DNA of 50,325 nucleotides from NCBI GenBank assembly GCA_900766185.1, contig CAAFUL010000032.1:1-50325 (forward strand), in the 5' to 3' direction. The stretch comes from an uncultured Johnsonella sp. (GTDB lineage: Bacteria > Bacillota > Clostridia > Lachnospirales > Lachnospiraceae). Made by a program: the position numbers and the translations under genes. Shown piece by piece: positions 43,082-50,325 of the stretch (positions are counted from its first letter, which is position 1; every line of letters starts with the position of its first letter). A model generated the notes under the pieces. The model was given only the letters and a program-made list of their open reading frames with translations. It was not told the origin of the DNA and searched no databases.

Positions 43082-44533
43082 ATGGGACTGATTAAATTAG
43101 TTATGGATACCGCCGGAGGAGTGATATCCGATCAATTTTTGGAGTATTTTTATTGTGATACTATAGACAATGAGACTTTGATGGTAAAGGGCACTAAGGT
43201 ACAGACTGCAAGAGGACAGAATAACAAGGCTTCCGATAATATTATATCCAACGGATCAAAAGTAATTATCAATGAAGGTCAATGTATGATGATAGTTGAT
43301 AACGGAGCTATAGTTGAGGTATCTGCCGAGCCGGGTGAGTATGTATTCCACAGTGATACAGAGCCCAGTATATTTGCGGGTAAGTTCGGTGAAAGTATTA
43401 TAGCAAGTTTTAAGCAATTCGGAAGAAGGTTTGCTTACGGTGGTGAGACAGGTCATGACCAAAGAGTTTATTACTTTAATACCAAGATAATTACAGATAA
43501 TAAATACGGTACAGCCAGTCCTATTCCGTTCCGTGTTATAGATAAGAATATAAGTCTTGATATAGAGATAGGTATACGCAGTCATGGAGAATTCAGTTAT
43601 ACCCTTGTAGACCCTATAATCTTCTATAAGAAACTTGCGGGCAATGTTAAAGACAGATACGACAAGGCGGATTTAAATAGGCAGCTTACTGCGGAATTGA
43701 TTCACGCTTTTCAACCGGCGTTTACAAGGGTTGCCGATCAGGGTGTAAGATATTACCAGCTTACAGGTAGTGTAGATATTATAAGTAAGGAAACCAAAAA
43801 AGAGCTTGAGAATTGGAAAGAAGATTACGGTGTAGAGCTTGATAAGCTTACTCTTCGCTCAGCAACAGCTTCTGAAGAAGATCAAAATATGATCAAGGAA
43901 TTACAGAAGAATGCGGTATTCAGAAGTGCGGATATGGCAGCGGCACACCTTGTAAGTGCTCAAGCCGATGCTATGAAGGCGGCAGCTTCCAATAAAAGCA
44001 CCGGTCCTATGATGGCATTTGCAGGTATGAACATGGCAAATGCTGCCGGCGGAGCTAACTCTACAGCGCTTTACGGTATGGCACAGCAGCAACAGATGAT
44101 GCAAAATCAGCAATACGGCGCTTATCAGCAGGGAATGCCACAACAAGGCTACCAACAGGGAATGCCGCAGCAGGGATACCAGCAAGGACAGCCACAGCAG
44201 GGTTATCAGCAAGGAATGCCTCAACAGGGCTATCAGCAGCAGGGACAGCCACAGCAGGGAATGTCTCAGCAAGGACAGCAGGCACAGCCGAACGGTTTCG
44301 TAGGTCAGGTTGGAGGACAAACTCAGGTAAATGCCACAGCAGACGGAGAGTGGGTATGTACTTGCGGTCAGCATAATACAACTAAGTTCTGTTCAAACTG
44401 CGGTTCCAAGAAGCCTGAAAGTACAGGAGGCTTTAAGTGTGATAAGTGTGGATGGACACCGGCACCGGGAGCGGCTGCACCTAAGTTCTGCCCTAATTGC
44501 GGCGATATATTTGATGAAAACGACAAGATCTGA
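43082..44533 (+). CDS. SPFH-domain protein with Gln/Gly/Pro-rich linker and two zinc ribbons
   Basis: A 483-residue cytoplasmic protein. Residues about 1-290 form an SPFH/virion-core-like domain (LEYFYCDTIDNETLMVKG..., IINEGQCMMIVDNGAI, PGEYVFHSDTEPSIF). A linker (about 325-410) has repeats of the type YQQGMPQQG. The C terminus has two zinc ribbons: CTCG...CSNCG and CDKCG...CPNCG. Such YdjI/YdjL-like proteins are thought to act at membranes or in stress responses, but their role is not settled. Start at 43082, eight bases after AAAGGAG. A terminator follows. Confidence 0.82.
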   Translation: MGLIKLVMDTAGGVISDQFLEYFYCDTIDNETLMVKGTKVQTARGQNNKASDNIISNGSKVIINEGQCMMIVDNGAIVEVSAEPGEYVFHSDTEPSIFAGKFGESIIASFKQFGRRFAYGGETGHDQRVYYFNTKIITDNKYGTASPIPFRVIDKNISLDIEIGIRSHGEFSYTLVDPIIFYKKLAGNVKDRYDKADLNRQLTAELIHAFQPAFTRVADQGVRYYQLTGSVDIISKETKKELENWKEDYGVELDKLTLRSATASEEDQNMIKELQKNAVFRSADMAAAHLVSAQADAMKAAASNKSTGPMMAFAGMNMANAAGGANSTALYGMAQQQQMMQNQQYGAYQQGMPQQGYQQGMPQQGYQQGQPQQGYQQGMPQQGYQQQGQPQQGMSQQGQQAQPNGFVGQVGGQTQVNATADGEWVCTCGQHNTTKFCSNCGSKKPESTGGFKCDKCGWTPAPGAAAPKFCPNCGDIFDENDKI

Positions 44534-44570
44534 TTATTTTAGAAATTTATAAATTATAATGCACTCAAAT

Positions 44571-44607
44571 AAAAAAGTACTCTGTAAAAGGGGTGCTTTT
44601 TTATTTT
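44571..44607 (+). terminator. Rho-independent terminator after SPFH gene
   Basis: AAAAAAGTACTC pairs with GGGTGCTTTTTT (some G-U pairs) around TGTAAAAG, ending in a T-rich run. It separates the NUDIX-SPFH unit from the VTC locus. Confidence 0.7.
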
Positions 44608-44614
44608 GCAAAAA

Positions 44615-44690
44615 TATTCTACGGAAACTATAACCTTTTGGAGAACTTCGTCTTGCAATCAAGTGGGCAGGATAAAGCACCTCTAAGAGA
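44615..44690 (+). promoter_or_regulatory. Candidate structured leader RNA (L2) before VTC locus
   Basis: GGAAACTATAACCTTTTGG (44623-44641) differs from the L1 block by three transitions only. AGGATAAAGC (44669-44678) matches the second L1 block, spaced 27 bases away (24 in L1). Its flanks can pair as GTG (44663-44665) with CAC (44678-44680), where L1 has GGC with GCC. A small CTTG-CAAT-CAAG hairpin lies between the blocks. A T-rich stretch (44690-44713) follows without a clear terminator stem. Confidence 0.5.
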
Positions 44691-44763
44691 TTTATTATTT
44701 TATTTTCTTTTTTAAGTGTATTTTCAGTTTAGTACTTTATTATATGCGACAGGAGGTGATGAT

Positions 44764-45516
44764 ATGGCAAAGCGAATATTTGAAAGAATAGAAAAGAAGT
44801 ATATAGTTCCAAAGTACAAATATGAAGAACTTATGCAGGAAATTAAAAAATATATGAAACTTGATGACTATGGCAAACATACTATATCAAACATATACTT
44901 TGATACTGAGAATTTTTATTTGATAAGACATTCATTGGAAAAACCTTTATATAAAGAAAAACTAAGACTTAGAGCATACGGAGTGCCAAGTGATAAAAGT
45001 GAAGTATTTATAGAAATAAAGAAAAAGTATCAACATGTAGTATATAAAAGGCGTATAGCATTAAAGCTTAATGAGGCAAGGGCGTATTTATATAATAATA
45101 TAAGCCCTGAAAAATTAAAAAAAGAACAGATATTTAAAGAAATAGAATACATGAAGCATAATCTTGATTTGGAACCCAAGGTATATATAGCCTATGACAG
45201 ACTGGCTTATTATGGGATAGATGATGCGGAGTTTAGAATAACCTTTGACACTAATATAGTTGCAAGAGATTATAATCTTGATATAACAAAAAGACAATGT
45301 AATATAGATCTTTTGGGAAAGGATTTTTATATAATGGAGGTTAAAATCAATATGGCAATGCCGCTGTGGTTATGTCATATATTATCAAAACTTAATATAT
45401 ACCAAAGTTCATTTTCCAAGTATGGAGAATACTATAAGTCAACTATATATAAAAATATAAATATAGTTTCAAAAAGAAAGATAGAGGTAGGCAGGTTTGC
45501 GGCGGTATCTGTGTAG
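44764..45516 (+). CDS. VTC-domain polyphosphate polymerase-like protein
   Basis: A 250-residue protein of the VTC/tunnel-fold group. The Lys/Arg-rich strands ERIEKKYIV, YKEKLRLRAYG, FIEIKKKYQHVVYKRRIAL and Glu in IMEVKIN make the basic tunnel that, in eukaryotic Vtc4, builds polyphosphate from ATP. Start at 44764 follows a perfect AGGAGGTGAT; an upstream in-frame ATG at 44716 falls in leader sequence. Its neighbours, DUF4956 and a carbohydrate-binding lipoprotein, form a gene group seen in many bacteria. Whether bacterial members make polyphosphate or act on another anionic polymer is open. The 3' end is duplicated downstream. Confidence 0.85.
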   Translation: MAKRIFERIEKKYIVPKYKYEELMQEIKKYMKLDDYGKHTISNIYFDTENFYLIRHSLEKPLYKEKLRLRAYGVPSDKSEVFIEIKKKYQHVVYKRRIALKLNEARAYLYNNISPEKLKKEQIFKEIEYMKHNLDLEPKVYIAYDRLAYYGIDDAEFRITFDTNIVARDYNLDITKRQCNIDLLGKDFYIMEVKINMAMPLWLCHILSKLNIYQSSFSKYGEYYKSTIYKNINIVSKRKIEVGRFAAVSV

Positions 45517-45715
45517 TATCACTAAACGATAAATATCTAAAAAAGCAGATAGAGGTAGGCAGGCTTGCATCTGAAAATAAGAGAAATAGCGGTAGGAAAA
45601 CTTGCAGCAGTGTCTGTGTAGCAACACTAAAAATAAATATCTAAAAAAGCAGATAGAGGTAGGCGGATTTGTAGCAGTGTCTATATATCATCACTAAACA
45701 ATAAATATCTAAAAT
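45480..45715 (+). repeat. Degenerate tandem repeats of the VTC gene 3' end
   Basis: The segment starting GATAGAGGTAGGCAGG at 45480, inside the last codons of the VTC gene, recurs at 45548 (truncated), 45583 (GAAATAGCGGTAGG) and 45652, each followed by (A)CACTAAA-AATAAATATCTAAAA. Spacings are 68, 35 and 69 bases. Copies 2-4 lie after the stop codon and fill most of the 219-base gap to the next gene; they keep similarity to the coding end but are not an ORF. Confidence 0.75.
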
Positions 45716-45735
45716 TAAAAAACAGGAGGAGCAAA

Positions 45736-46410
45736 ATGCTTAACAGTATACTTGCAAGGGTGGCTTCAACCTCAAGCATAAGCCTTAATGAATTTATAAT
45801 ATGTTCAACGGTTTCTGTGGTTTTGGGAATAGTGCTGTCCTTGGTGCATTCATACAAAAATAAAACAAGTTTGAACTTCAGTTTGACACTGATATTATTA
45901 CCCTTAATAGTTCAATCGGTAATCATGGTGGTAAATGGTAACTTAGGAACCGGAGTTGCGGTTGCGGGAGCATTTTTATTAGTAAGATTTCGTTCGATGC
46001 CGGGTACATCCAGAGAGATAGCAAGCATATTCATATCTATGGGAATGGGGCTTGCAAACGGTATGGGCTATGTGGGAATAAGCTGTATCTTACTTTTAAT
46101 GGTTTGCATAATAACTCTTATCATAAGCTACATACAGTCAAAGGCTGTTAATGATAGAGAGCTTAAAATAACTATAGCGGAAAATATGGACTACGATACG
46201 GCATTTGATGAGGTATTTAATAAATACACCAAAAGAGCCGAACTTCAAAAGGTAAGAACAATTAACATGGGAAGCCTTTATGAGCTTCATTACCTGATAA
46301 CAGAAAAAAATGTAAGTAAAGAAAAAGCTATGCTTGATGACATAAGAGTCAGAAACGGTAATCTTAACATAACCTGCACTAAGCCGGGAGTAGAGAATAT
46401 GCAATTATAA
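45736..46410 (+). CDS. DUF4956 integral membrane protein
   Basis: A 224-residue protein. Four transmembrane helices lie in about 15-130, with GNLGTGVAVAGAFLLVRFRSMPGTSREIASIF (AGAFxLVRFRS is the family signature) in the middle, followed by a soluble C-terminal domain (about 145-224). DUF4956 genes are commonly next to VTC genes, suggesting a transporter or membrane partner for the polymer. Strong AGGAGG site. 56 bases before the lipoprotein gene. Confidence 0.88.
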   Translation: MLNSILARVASTSSISLNEFIICSTVSVVLGIVLSLVHSYKNKTSLNFSLTLILLPLIVQSVIMVVNGNLGTGVAVAGAFLLVRFRSMPGTSREIASIFISMGMGLANGMGYVGISCILLLMVCIITLIISYIQSKAVNDRELKITIAENMDYDTAFDEVFNKYTKRAELQKVRTINMGSLYELHYLITEKNVSKEKAMLDDIRVRNGNLNITCTKPGVENMQL

Positions 46411-46466
46411 TAGCTTGGGAATACAAAAAAGAATATAGAAGACAGCAACAGAAAGGCAGATAGATT

Positions 46467-48518
46467 ATGAAAAAAAGTGAAATAAAAATGGCAGCTTGGT
46501 TACTTAGCCTATCCTTAATGGGATTTACTATAACAGGTTGTGCTGCAAATGCGGCAAAGAACAGCAGCAATGAAAGTACCATAAGCGTACAGCAGACAAG
46601 CAGTGTAAAGAGTAGCGATACTGAAAGCAAAGATAATGAAACCAAGACTACAAGTACAAGTAACAGAGATCTAAGCAGTATATATTCCGAAGAAGATCTT
46701 AACACAAGTTGGGATAAGTCAAGTTCAACTATAATTACATTAAACGGCAGCGAAGCTAAGGTAGAAGGCTCAGGAGCTAATTATTCTGACGGCAAGGTCA
46801 ATATAACAAGCTCAGGCACCTATGTACTAAGCGGTAAGTTCACAGGTCAGGTATACATAGATGCCAAAGACAGCGCAGTAGTGCACCTTGTACTTAACGG
46901 AGTGGAGATAAACAGTGAAAGCGGCCCGGCAATTTATGCGGCTGACGGTAAAAAGGTAATACTTACCTTAGCGGAGTCAACTGAAAATACCTTAAGTGAT
47001 ACAAGTAACTACACCTTTGCGGATGGAGAAGACGAGCCGGATGCGACCTTGTTTATAAAAAATGACCTTGTAATAAACGGAAGCGGTACGCTTAAAGTAA
47101 ATGCAAATTATAAAACCGCAATCAAGACCAAGGATACATTGGCAATAATTTCAGGAAATTTTGACCTTACATCAGTGGATAATGCCGTAAGAGCCAAGGA
47201 TGCACTTACGGTAGAAGACGGAACTTTCAAAGTAAATGCAACAGGTAAAGGCTTTACCTCAGACGGAGAACTTAATATATATGGCGGAGATATAAATATA
47301 GAAAAATCGGAAGAAGGTCTCGAGGGTCTTACTGTAGAAATCTACGGGGGAAATGTAGATATAAGTGCAACTGATGACGGAATAAATGCAAGAACAAAGT
47401 ATGATGACAGTGTAAGTGATGCTGAAAAAGAGATGCTTGGAAATCAAGACCAAGACGGTGTAGAAGTGCGTGTAGCAGGAGGTACGGTTAATATTAACGC
47501 TTCGGGAGATGCTATAGACTCCAATGGAGATTTATATATAGAGGGCGGTGAAACCTATATAAGCGGACCTACAAGCGGTGGCGACGGCACTTTGGATTAT
47601 AACGGAGAAGCTAAGATTACCGGAGGTGTGTATGTAGGAGCGGGAAGTTCGGGAATGTTCCAAACATTTTCGGAGGACTCAAGCCAAAACTTCATAAATG
47701 TGTATTATGACAGTACACAGGCAGCAGGAACTACTATAACTTTAAGTGATGAGTCTCAAACTAAGTTGATAGAATTTGTGGCTGAAAAAGAATTCGCTAC
47801 AGTTGTAATTTCACTTCCAAGCCTTGAAACAGGCAAAACCTACACCCTAAAAACAGGCGATACAGAGCAAACTGTAACTATAAACTCAGTAAGTTCAAGT
47901 CTGGGTACAAGTAGCGGAGGTTTTGGAGGTCCCGGCGGACATGGCGGCTTTGGAGAACCGCAAGGAGGCGGTCAAGACGAATCACAAGGCGGCGGCTTTG
48001 GCAGACCGCAGGGTGGTGGACAAGGCAGATCACAAGGCGGCGGCTTTGGCGAACCAAATGGTGGTGGTCAAGACGGATCACAAGACAGCGGACAGGGCAG
48101 ACCCGGTAGAAGACAAGGAGGCGGCTTTGGCGAACCGAACGGAGGTGGTCAAGACGGATCACAAGACAGCGGACAGGGCAGACCCGGCAGAAGACAAGGT
48201 GGCGGTTTTGGCGAACCGAACGGAGGTGGTCAAGACGGATCACAAGACAGCGGACAGGGCAGACCCGGCAGAGGACAAGGAGGCGGTTTTGGCGAACCGA
48301 ACGGACAGCAGCCGCCTGACAGAAGAGGAAGCTCAGAAGGCAGACAGGGTAACTCTTCAAATAATCAAGATACAAGAGGAGGAAGAGGCAGAAACTTCGG
48401 CAATCAGGAACAATATGGTTGGGAAAACAACTCTTGGGATAATGGCACATGGGAAGGAGGACAATACCCACAGGATAACCAAGGTTGGGGAAGTTATGAT
48501 AGCCAAGGCTATTACTAA
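46467..48518 (+). CDS. Secreted lipoprotein with DUF4353-type carbohydrate-binding domain and repeat-rich tail
   Basis: A 683-residue lipoprotein. The lipobox TITGC places the acylated Cys at 25. A Ser/Thr-rich stretch (about 28-75) leads to a beta-helical domain (about 90-470) with successive GTLKVNA, GDINIE, GGNVDISATDDGINA and GGTVNINASGDAIDSNGD turns, typical of the carbohydrate-binding family often found with VTC genes. The tail (about 480-683) is Gly/Gln/Pro/Asp-rich with three 27-residue repeats and ends in a Trp/Tyr-rich segment. It probably binds or scaffolds a surface polymer made with the VTC/DUF4956 proteins. No catalytic site is recognised. Confidence 0.85.
   Translation: MKKSEIKMAAWLLSLSLMGFTITGCAANAAKNSSNESTISVQQTSSVKSSDTESKDNETKTTSTSNRDLSSIYSEEDLNTSWDKSSSTIITLNGSEAKVEGSGANYSDGKVNITSSGTYVLSGKFTGQVYIDAKDSAVVHLVLNGVEINSESGPAIYAADGKKVILTLAESTENTLSDTSNYTFADGEDEPDATLFIKNDLVINGSGTLKVNANYKTAIKTKDTLAIISGNFDLTSVDNAVRAKDALTVEDGTFKVNATGKGFTSDGELNIYGGDINIEKSEEGLEGLTVEIYGGNVDISATDDGINARTKYDDSVSDAEKEMLGNQDQDGVEVRVAGGTVNINASGDAIDSNGDLYIEGGETYISGPTSGGDGTLDYNGEAKITGGVYVGAGSSGMFQTFSEDSSQNFINVYYDSTQAAGTTITLSDESQTKLIEFVAEKEFATVVISLPSLETGKTYTLKTGDTEQTVTINSVSSSLGTSSGGFGGPGGHGGFGEPQGGGQDESQGGGFGRPQGGGQGRSQGGGFGEPNGGGQDGSQDSGQGRPGRRQGGGFGEPNGGGQDGSQDSGQGRPGRRQGGGFGEPNGGGQDGSQDSGQGRPGRGQGGGFGEPNGQQPPDRRGSSEGRQGNSSNNQDTRGGRGRNFGNQEQYGWENNSWDNGTWEGGQYPQDNQGWGSYDSQGYY
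48036..48278 (+). repeat. Three in-frame 81-bp tandem repeats in the lipoprotein gene
   Basis: Units at 48036-48116, 48117-48197 and 48198-48278 encode 27 residues each, starting GGGFGEPNGGGQ and ending RPGRRQ (GRGQ in the last). They differ by a few bases only, and a partial fourth unit follows. Such near-identical units are likely to change in number by slippage or recombination. Confidence 0.9.
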
Positions 48519-48885
48519 AAAAAGTAAGATGCATACATGATAATAAAAAAGTAATTTGCTATGATAAGCAAGGTTATTACAAAAAGACTAAATTAAAATA
48601 ATAGTTTCTCAGAAAAATCAAAAAGGGCTGTTACATTAAAATAAAATAATACTTTATAGAGTGGTTTTGACTCACTGCTGTATTTTGTATATTTTATTCT
48701 TAGTGCAACAGCCCCTTTTTAGATATTAAAGCAGATATTAAAGTCAATTTCAAATTATTGCTATAATCAAAACAAAGCTTTTTTTACTGTTTTAGATATT
48801 AAAGCTAATTCCAAGTTATTACTATGCTCAAAATAAACCTGCTTTTTACTGTTTTTGCTATTAGAGTTAATGTTAAATCCTGCTT
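48519..48885. other. Intergenic region with 3'-end duplication, long hairpin and 61-bp tandem repeats
   Basis: 367 bases without a gene. GCTATGATAAGCAAGG... (48558-48580) repeats the end of the lipoprotein gene (48493-48515) at 19 of 23 positions. A 101-bp imperfect palindrome (48620-48720) has arms AAAAAGGGCTGTTACA and GTGCAACAGCCCCTTTTT plus long A/T inner arms, and can terminate transcription on both strands. AGATATTAAAG repeats at 48733 and 48794, with a decayed third unit at about 48857. Confidence 0.65.
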
Positions 48886-49263
48886 TTACAGATGAGCAAC
48901 AGCCTCGATCTCAAGTAATACATCCTTAGGAAGTCTTGCCACTTCAACACATGATCTGCAAGGATAAGGCTCAGCAAAAACTTCGGCGTAAATAGCATTG
49001 ATCTTAGCGAAGTCATCCATGTTCTTAATAAATAAAGTAGTCTTTACAACCTTTTCGATAGAAGAGCCTGAAGCTTCAACCAAAGCCTTAAGAGAAGAAA
49101 AAGCTTGTCTTGCCTGCTCCTCAACGGTGCTTGGAATCTCGCCGGTAGCGGGATTAACCGGAATAACACCGGAGGTAAATAACATCTCGCCTAACTTAGT
49201 TGCTTGAACATAAGGACCAATAGCAGCAGGTGCCTTATCAGTAGAAATAATTTCCTTCTTCAT
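48886..49263 (-). CDS. ridA: RidA-family imine/enamine deaminase
   Basis: A 125-residue YjgF/YER057c/UK114 protein. Conserved segments are IISTDKAPAAIGPYVQA, FTSGVIPVNPATGEI, VVKTTLFIKNMDDF, and PYPCRSCVEVARLPKDVLLEIEAVA with the active-site Arg. RidA hydrolyses reactive 2-aminoacrylate-type enamines from pyridoxal-phosphate enzymes. Start at 49263 follows GGAGG; an earlier ATG lacks a site. Divergent from the rhomboid-like gene. Confidence 0.94.
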   Translation of the reverse strand: MKKEIISTDKAPAAIGPYVQATKLGEMLFTSGVIPVNPATGEIPSTVEEQARQAFSSLKALVEASGSSIEKVVKTTLFIKNMDDFAKINAIYAEVFAEPYPCRSCVEVARLPKDVLLEIEAVAHL

Positions 49264-49289
49264 AAAAACCTCCATAAAATAAATATTAA

Positions 49290-49313
49290 GAAATGGGAAT
49301 ATCCCCTCATTTC
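49290..49313. promoter_or_regulatory. Inverted repeat between divergent ridA and rhomboid-like genes
   Basis: GAAATG-GGGA, an ATA centre and TCCC-CT-CATTTC form a 10-bp palindrome with a two-base bulge. It lies in the 113-base divergent gap and could be an operator or a hairpin in either leader. Nothing else supports a specific regulator. Confidence 0.35.
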
Positions 49314-49376
49314 CTAAATACAATTATATATGCTATAATACAAAAATACAAATCAAAGAAAGGTAAAATATTTATT

Positions 49377-50207
49377 ATGAAGTTTTTTTATAAACTCGAA
49401 AGAAACTTTGGAAAGTACAGCATTAGAAATCTGATGAATTACTTTGTTATATTTTATGTGGTAGGCTTTGTTATAAGTATAATGAACCCTTACATTTACT
49501 ATGAATATATGGCACTTGATATAGGAAAGGTACTCGAAGGTCAGATATGGAGACTTATTACATGGCTTGCCTACCCTCCAACTAACAGCGTGATTTTCGG
49601 ACTTTTTATGATAATAACCTACTATAGTTTGGGAATTGCCTTGGAAAATGTATGGGGAAGCTTCAGATTTAATATATTTATGTTTATGGGCTGCCTTTTT
49701 CACATAATAGGAGCCGGGCTTATGTATATATACGGTGTAAGAATGGGTATAGAAGAAATTGCCTACGGTTATCTGACACCCGATAATCTGAACCTGTCAA
49801 TATTTTTGGCATTTGCACTCACCTTCCCCGAAATGGAATTCAGACTATACTTTGCCATACCGGTAAAAGCAAAGTACCTTGCCTTTTTCTATATACTTTT
49901 GGAAATCTACAGTTTTATAGTGGGAAGCCTCTCAAGTAAGGTTACAATAGTACTTTCACTACTTAACTTTATAATATTCTACTTTATCAGCAGAAGAAAA
50001 AATATAATAAATGATGTAAGTAATATGCAAAGAAGGGCTCAGTACAGAGTCAAGATAAGACCGGTAAATGTAAGCAGACACAAATGTGCCGTATGTGGAA
50101 AGACGGAAAAAGATGATGAGAATATGGAGTTCAGATACTGCTCCAAATGCAAAGATGGGCTTGAGTATTGTATGGATCATTTATATACACATGAGCATGT
50201 AGAGTAA
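49377..50207 (+). CDS. Rhomboid-like (derlin-type) membrane protein with C-terminal zinc finger
   Basis: A 276-residue protein with about six transmembrane helices. GQIWRLITWLAYPP and GIALENVWGSFRFNIF are characteristic rhomboid-fold segments (the WR motif of loop 1). However, no GxSG serine motif or partnering His is visible, so it is likely a pseudoprotease. The C-terminal tail after helix 6 has KCAVCGKTEKDDENMEFRYCSKC and further Cys/His residues, probably binding zinc. Start at 49377 follows AAAGG; an earlier ATG at 49293 lies within the divergent promoter region. Confidence 0.75.
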   Translation: MKFFYKLERNFGKYSIRNLMNYFVIFYVVGFVISIMNPYIYYEYMALDIGKVLEGQIWRLITWLAYPPTNSVIFGLFMIITYYSLGIALENVWGSFRFNIFMFMGCLFHIIGAGLMYIYGVRMGIEEIAYGYLTPDNLNLSIFLAFALTFPEMEFRLYFAIPVKAKYLAFFYILLEIYSFIVGSLSSKVTIVLSLLNFIIFYFISRRKNIINDVSNMQRRAQYRVKIRPVNVSRHKCAVCGKTEKDDENMEFRYCSKCKDGLEYCMDHLYTHEHVE

Positions 50208-50291
50208 ATAATGATTGAACTAAATCGCTGCGCGATGGCCTGCGAAGGCTGTGGCGCAGTTTTCTCTTTAACTTAAAAAAGGCAGTAGATA

Positions 50292-50325
50292 ATGAATCCT
50301 AAAAGTAGTATTGTTAAATCAGCAC
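50292..50325 (+). CDS. Possible start of a gene cut by the window edge
   Basis: ATG at 50292 opens a frame of eleven codons (MNPKSSIVKSA) to the last base, with AAAAAAGGCAG upstream as a weak ribosome site. Too short to identify. Between the preceding gene and this ATG, CTGCGC...GCGCAG and GGCC...GGC can form a small G/C-rich hairpin followed by TTTTCTCTTT, a possible terminator (about 50230-50270). Confidence 0.3.
   Translation, partial: MNPKSSIVKSA

Noticed and set aside
43901..44381. Minus-strand open frames opposite the Gln/Gly/Pro linker of the SPFH gene
   Set aside because: Leu/Ser- and Ala/Val-rich mirror products of the repeat; no start signal.
45480..45715. Possible CRISPR array from repeated GATAGAGGTAGG units
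   Set aside because: Units are degenerate and begin inside a gene; the intervening DNA is itself repeated rather than unique, and no cas genes are nearby.
47923..48300. Mobile or phage-derived origin of the repeat-rich lipoprotein tail
   Set aside because: Repeats are in frame with the gene, end cleanly in a Trp/Tyr-rich C terminus, and show no flanking insertion signs.
47878..48540. Long open frames on both strands (218 codons minus, 205 codons plus in another frame) over the lipoprotein tail
   Set aside because: They come from the low-complexity repeats of the real gene; composition is abnormal (Arg/Leu/Val or Lys/Asp/Ala repeats), with no ribosome site and no family resemblance.

Overview
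The window looks like chromosomal DNA of a low-GC, anaerobic Gram-positive bacterium, most likely Clostridia of the family Lachnospiraceae. The reasons are the low GC content, strong AGGAGG-type ribosome sites, a single-polypeptide acetyl-CoA carboxylase AccD-AccA, a FabK/FabT-type fatty-acid operon, a nine-gene V/A-type ATPase operon, and several zinc-ribbon proteins. A Lachnoanaerobaculum-like genus is a guess from overall gene style, not from any search.

Layout. 1-148: the extreme 3' end of an IS200/IS605-type tnpB with its right end and probable omega-RNA scaffold. 159-3506: an intergenic palindromic repeat, then ricT, a trmN6-like gene, rsmI and a zinc-ribbon membrane protein. 3514-14831: a complete type II fatty-acid synthesis cluster (fabH, acpP, fabK, fabD, fabG, fabF, accB, fabZ, accC, accDA and a second FMN-dependent FabK/nitronate-monooxygenase-like gene) behind a promoter that overlaps a FabT-type operator. 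14856-15812: an exonuclease with a zinc ribbon. 15975-16307: a cupin gene on the minus strand. 16387-27454: a minus-strand operon for the V-type ATPase (H/G-C-I-K-F-E-A-B-D) continuing into a DUF1461 membrane protein and a D-Ala-D-Ala carboxypeptidase. 27808-34782: an exopolysaccharide or cell-surface glycan cluster (initiating sugar transferase, GT2, glf, rfbA, rfbB, nucleotidyltransferase, membrane protein). 35051-38965: rny, a choline-binding-repeat protein, and a methyltransferase with a structured leader. 38979-39642: a composite palindromic element. 39769-43068: hemolysin III, SOS-controlled recA with recX, and a NUDIX hydrolase. 43082-48518: an SPFH/zinc-ribbon protein, then a VTC - DUF4956 - carbohydrate-binding lipoprotein locus. 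48886-50207: RidA and a rhomboid-like membrane protein with a zinc finger.

The most unusual content is non-coding. (i) Two leaders, in front of the methyltransferase gene and in front of the VTC locus, share a conserved block (16 of 19 bases) plus a second AGGA(C)UAAAGC block at similar spacing; this looks like a structured cis-regulatory RNA that I cannot assign to a known class. (ii) Three copies of a long palindromic repeat (family A) differ in sequence between copies while keeping arm complementarity inside each copy. (iii) Two related palindromic families (B and C) share termini; one copy supplies the accC stop codon and another lies where the tnpB omega-RNA guide would be read. (iv) The 3' ends of two genes in the VTC locus are partly duplicated downstream of their stop codons.

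No rRNA, tRNA or CRISPR array was found. All family names come from motif recognition by eye; none was confirmed by database search.
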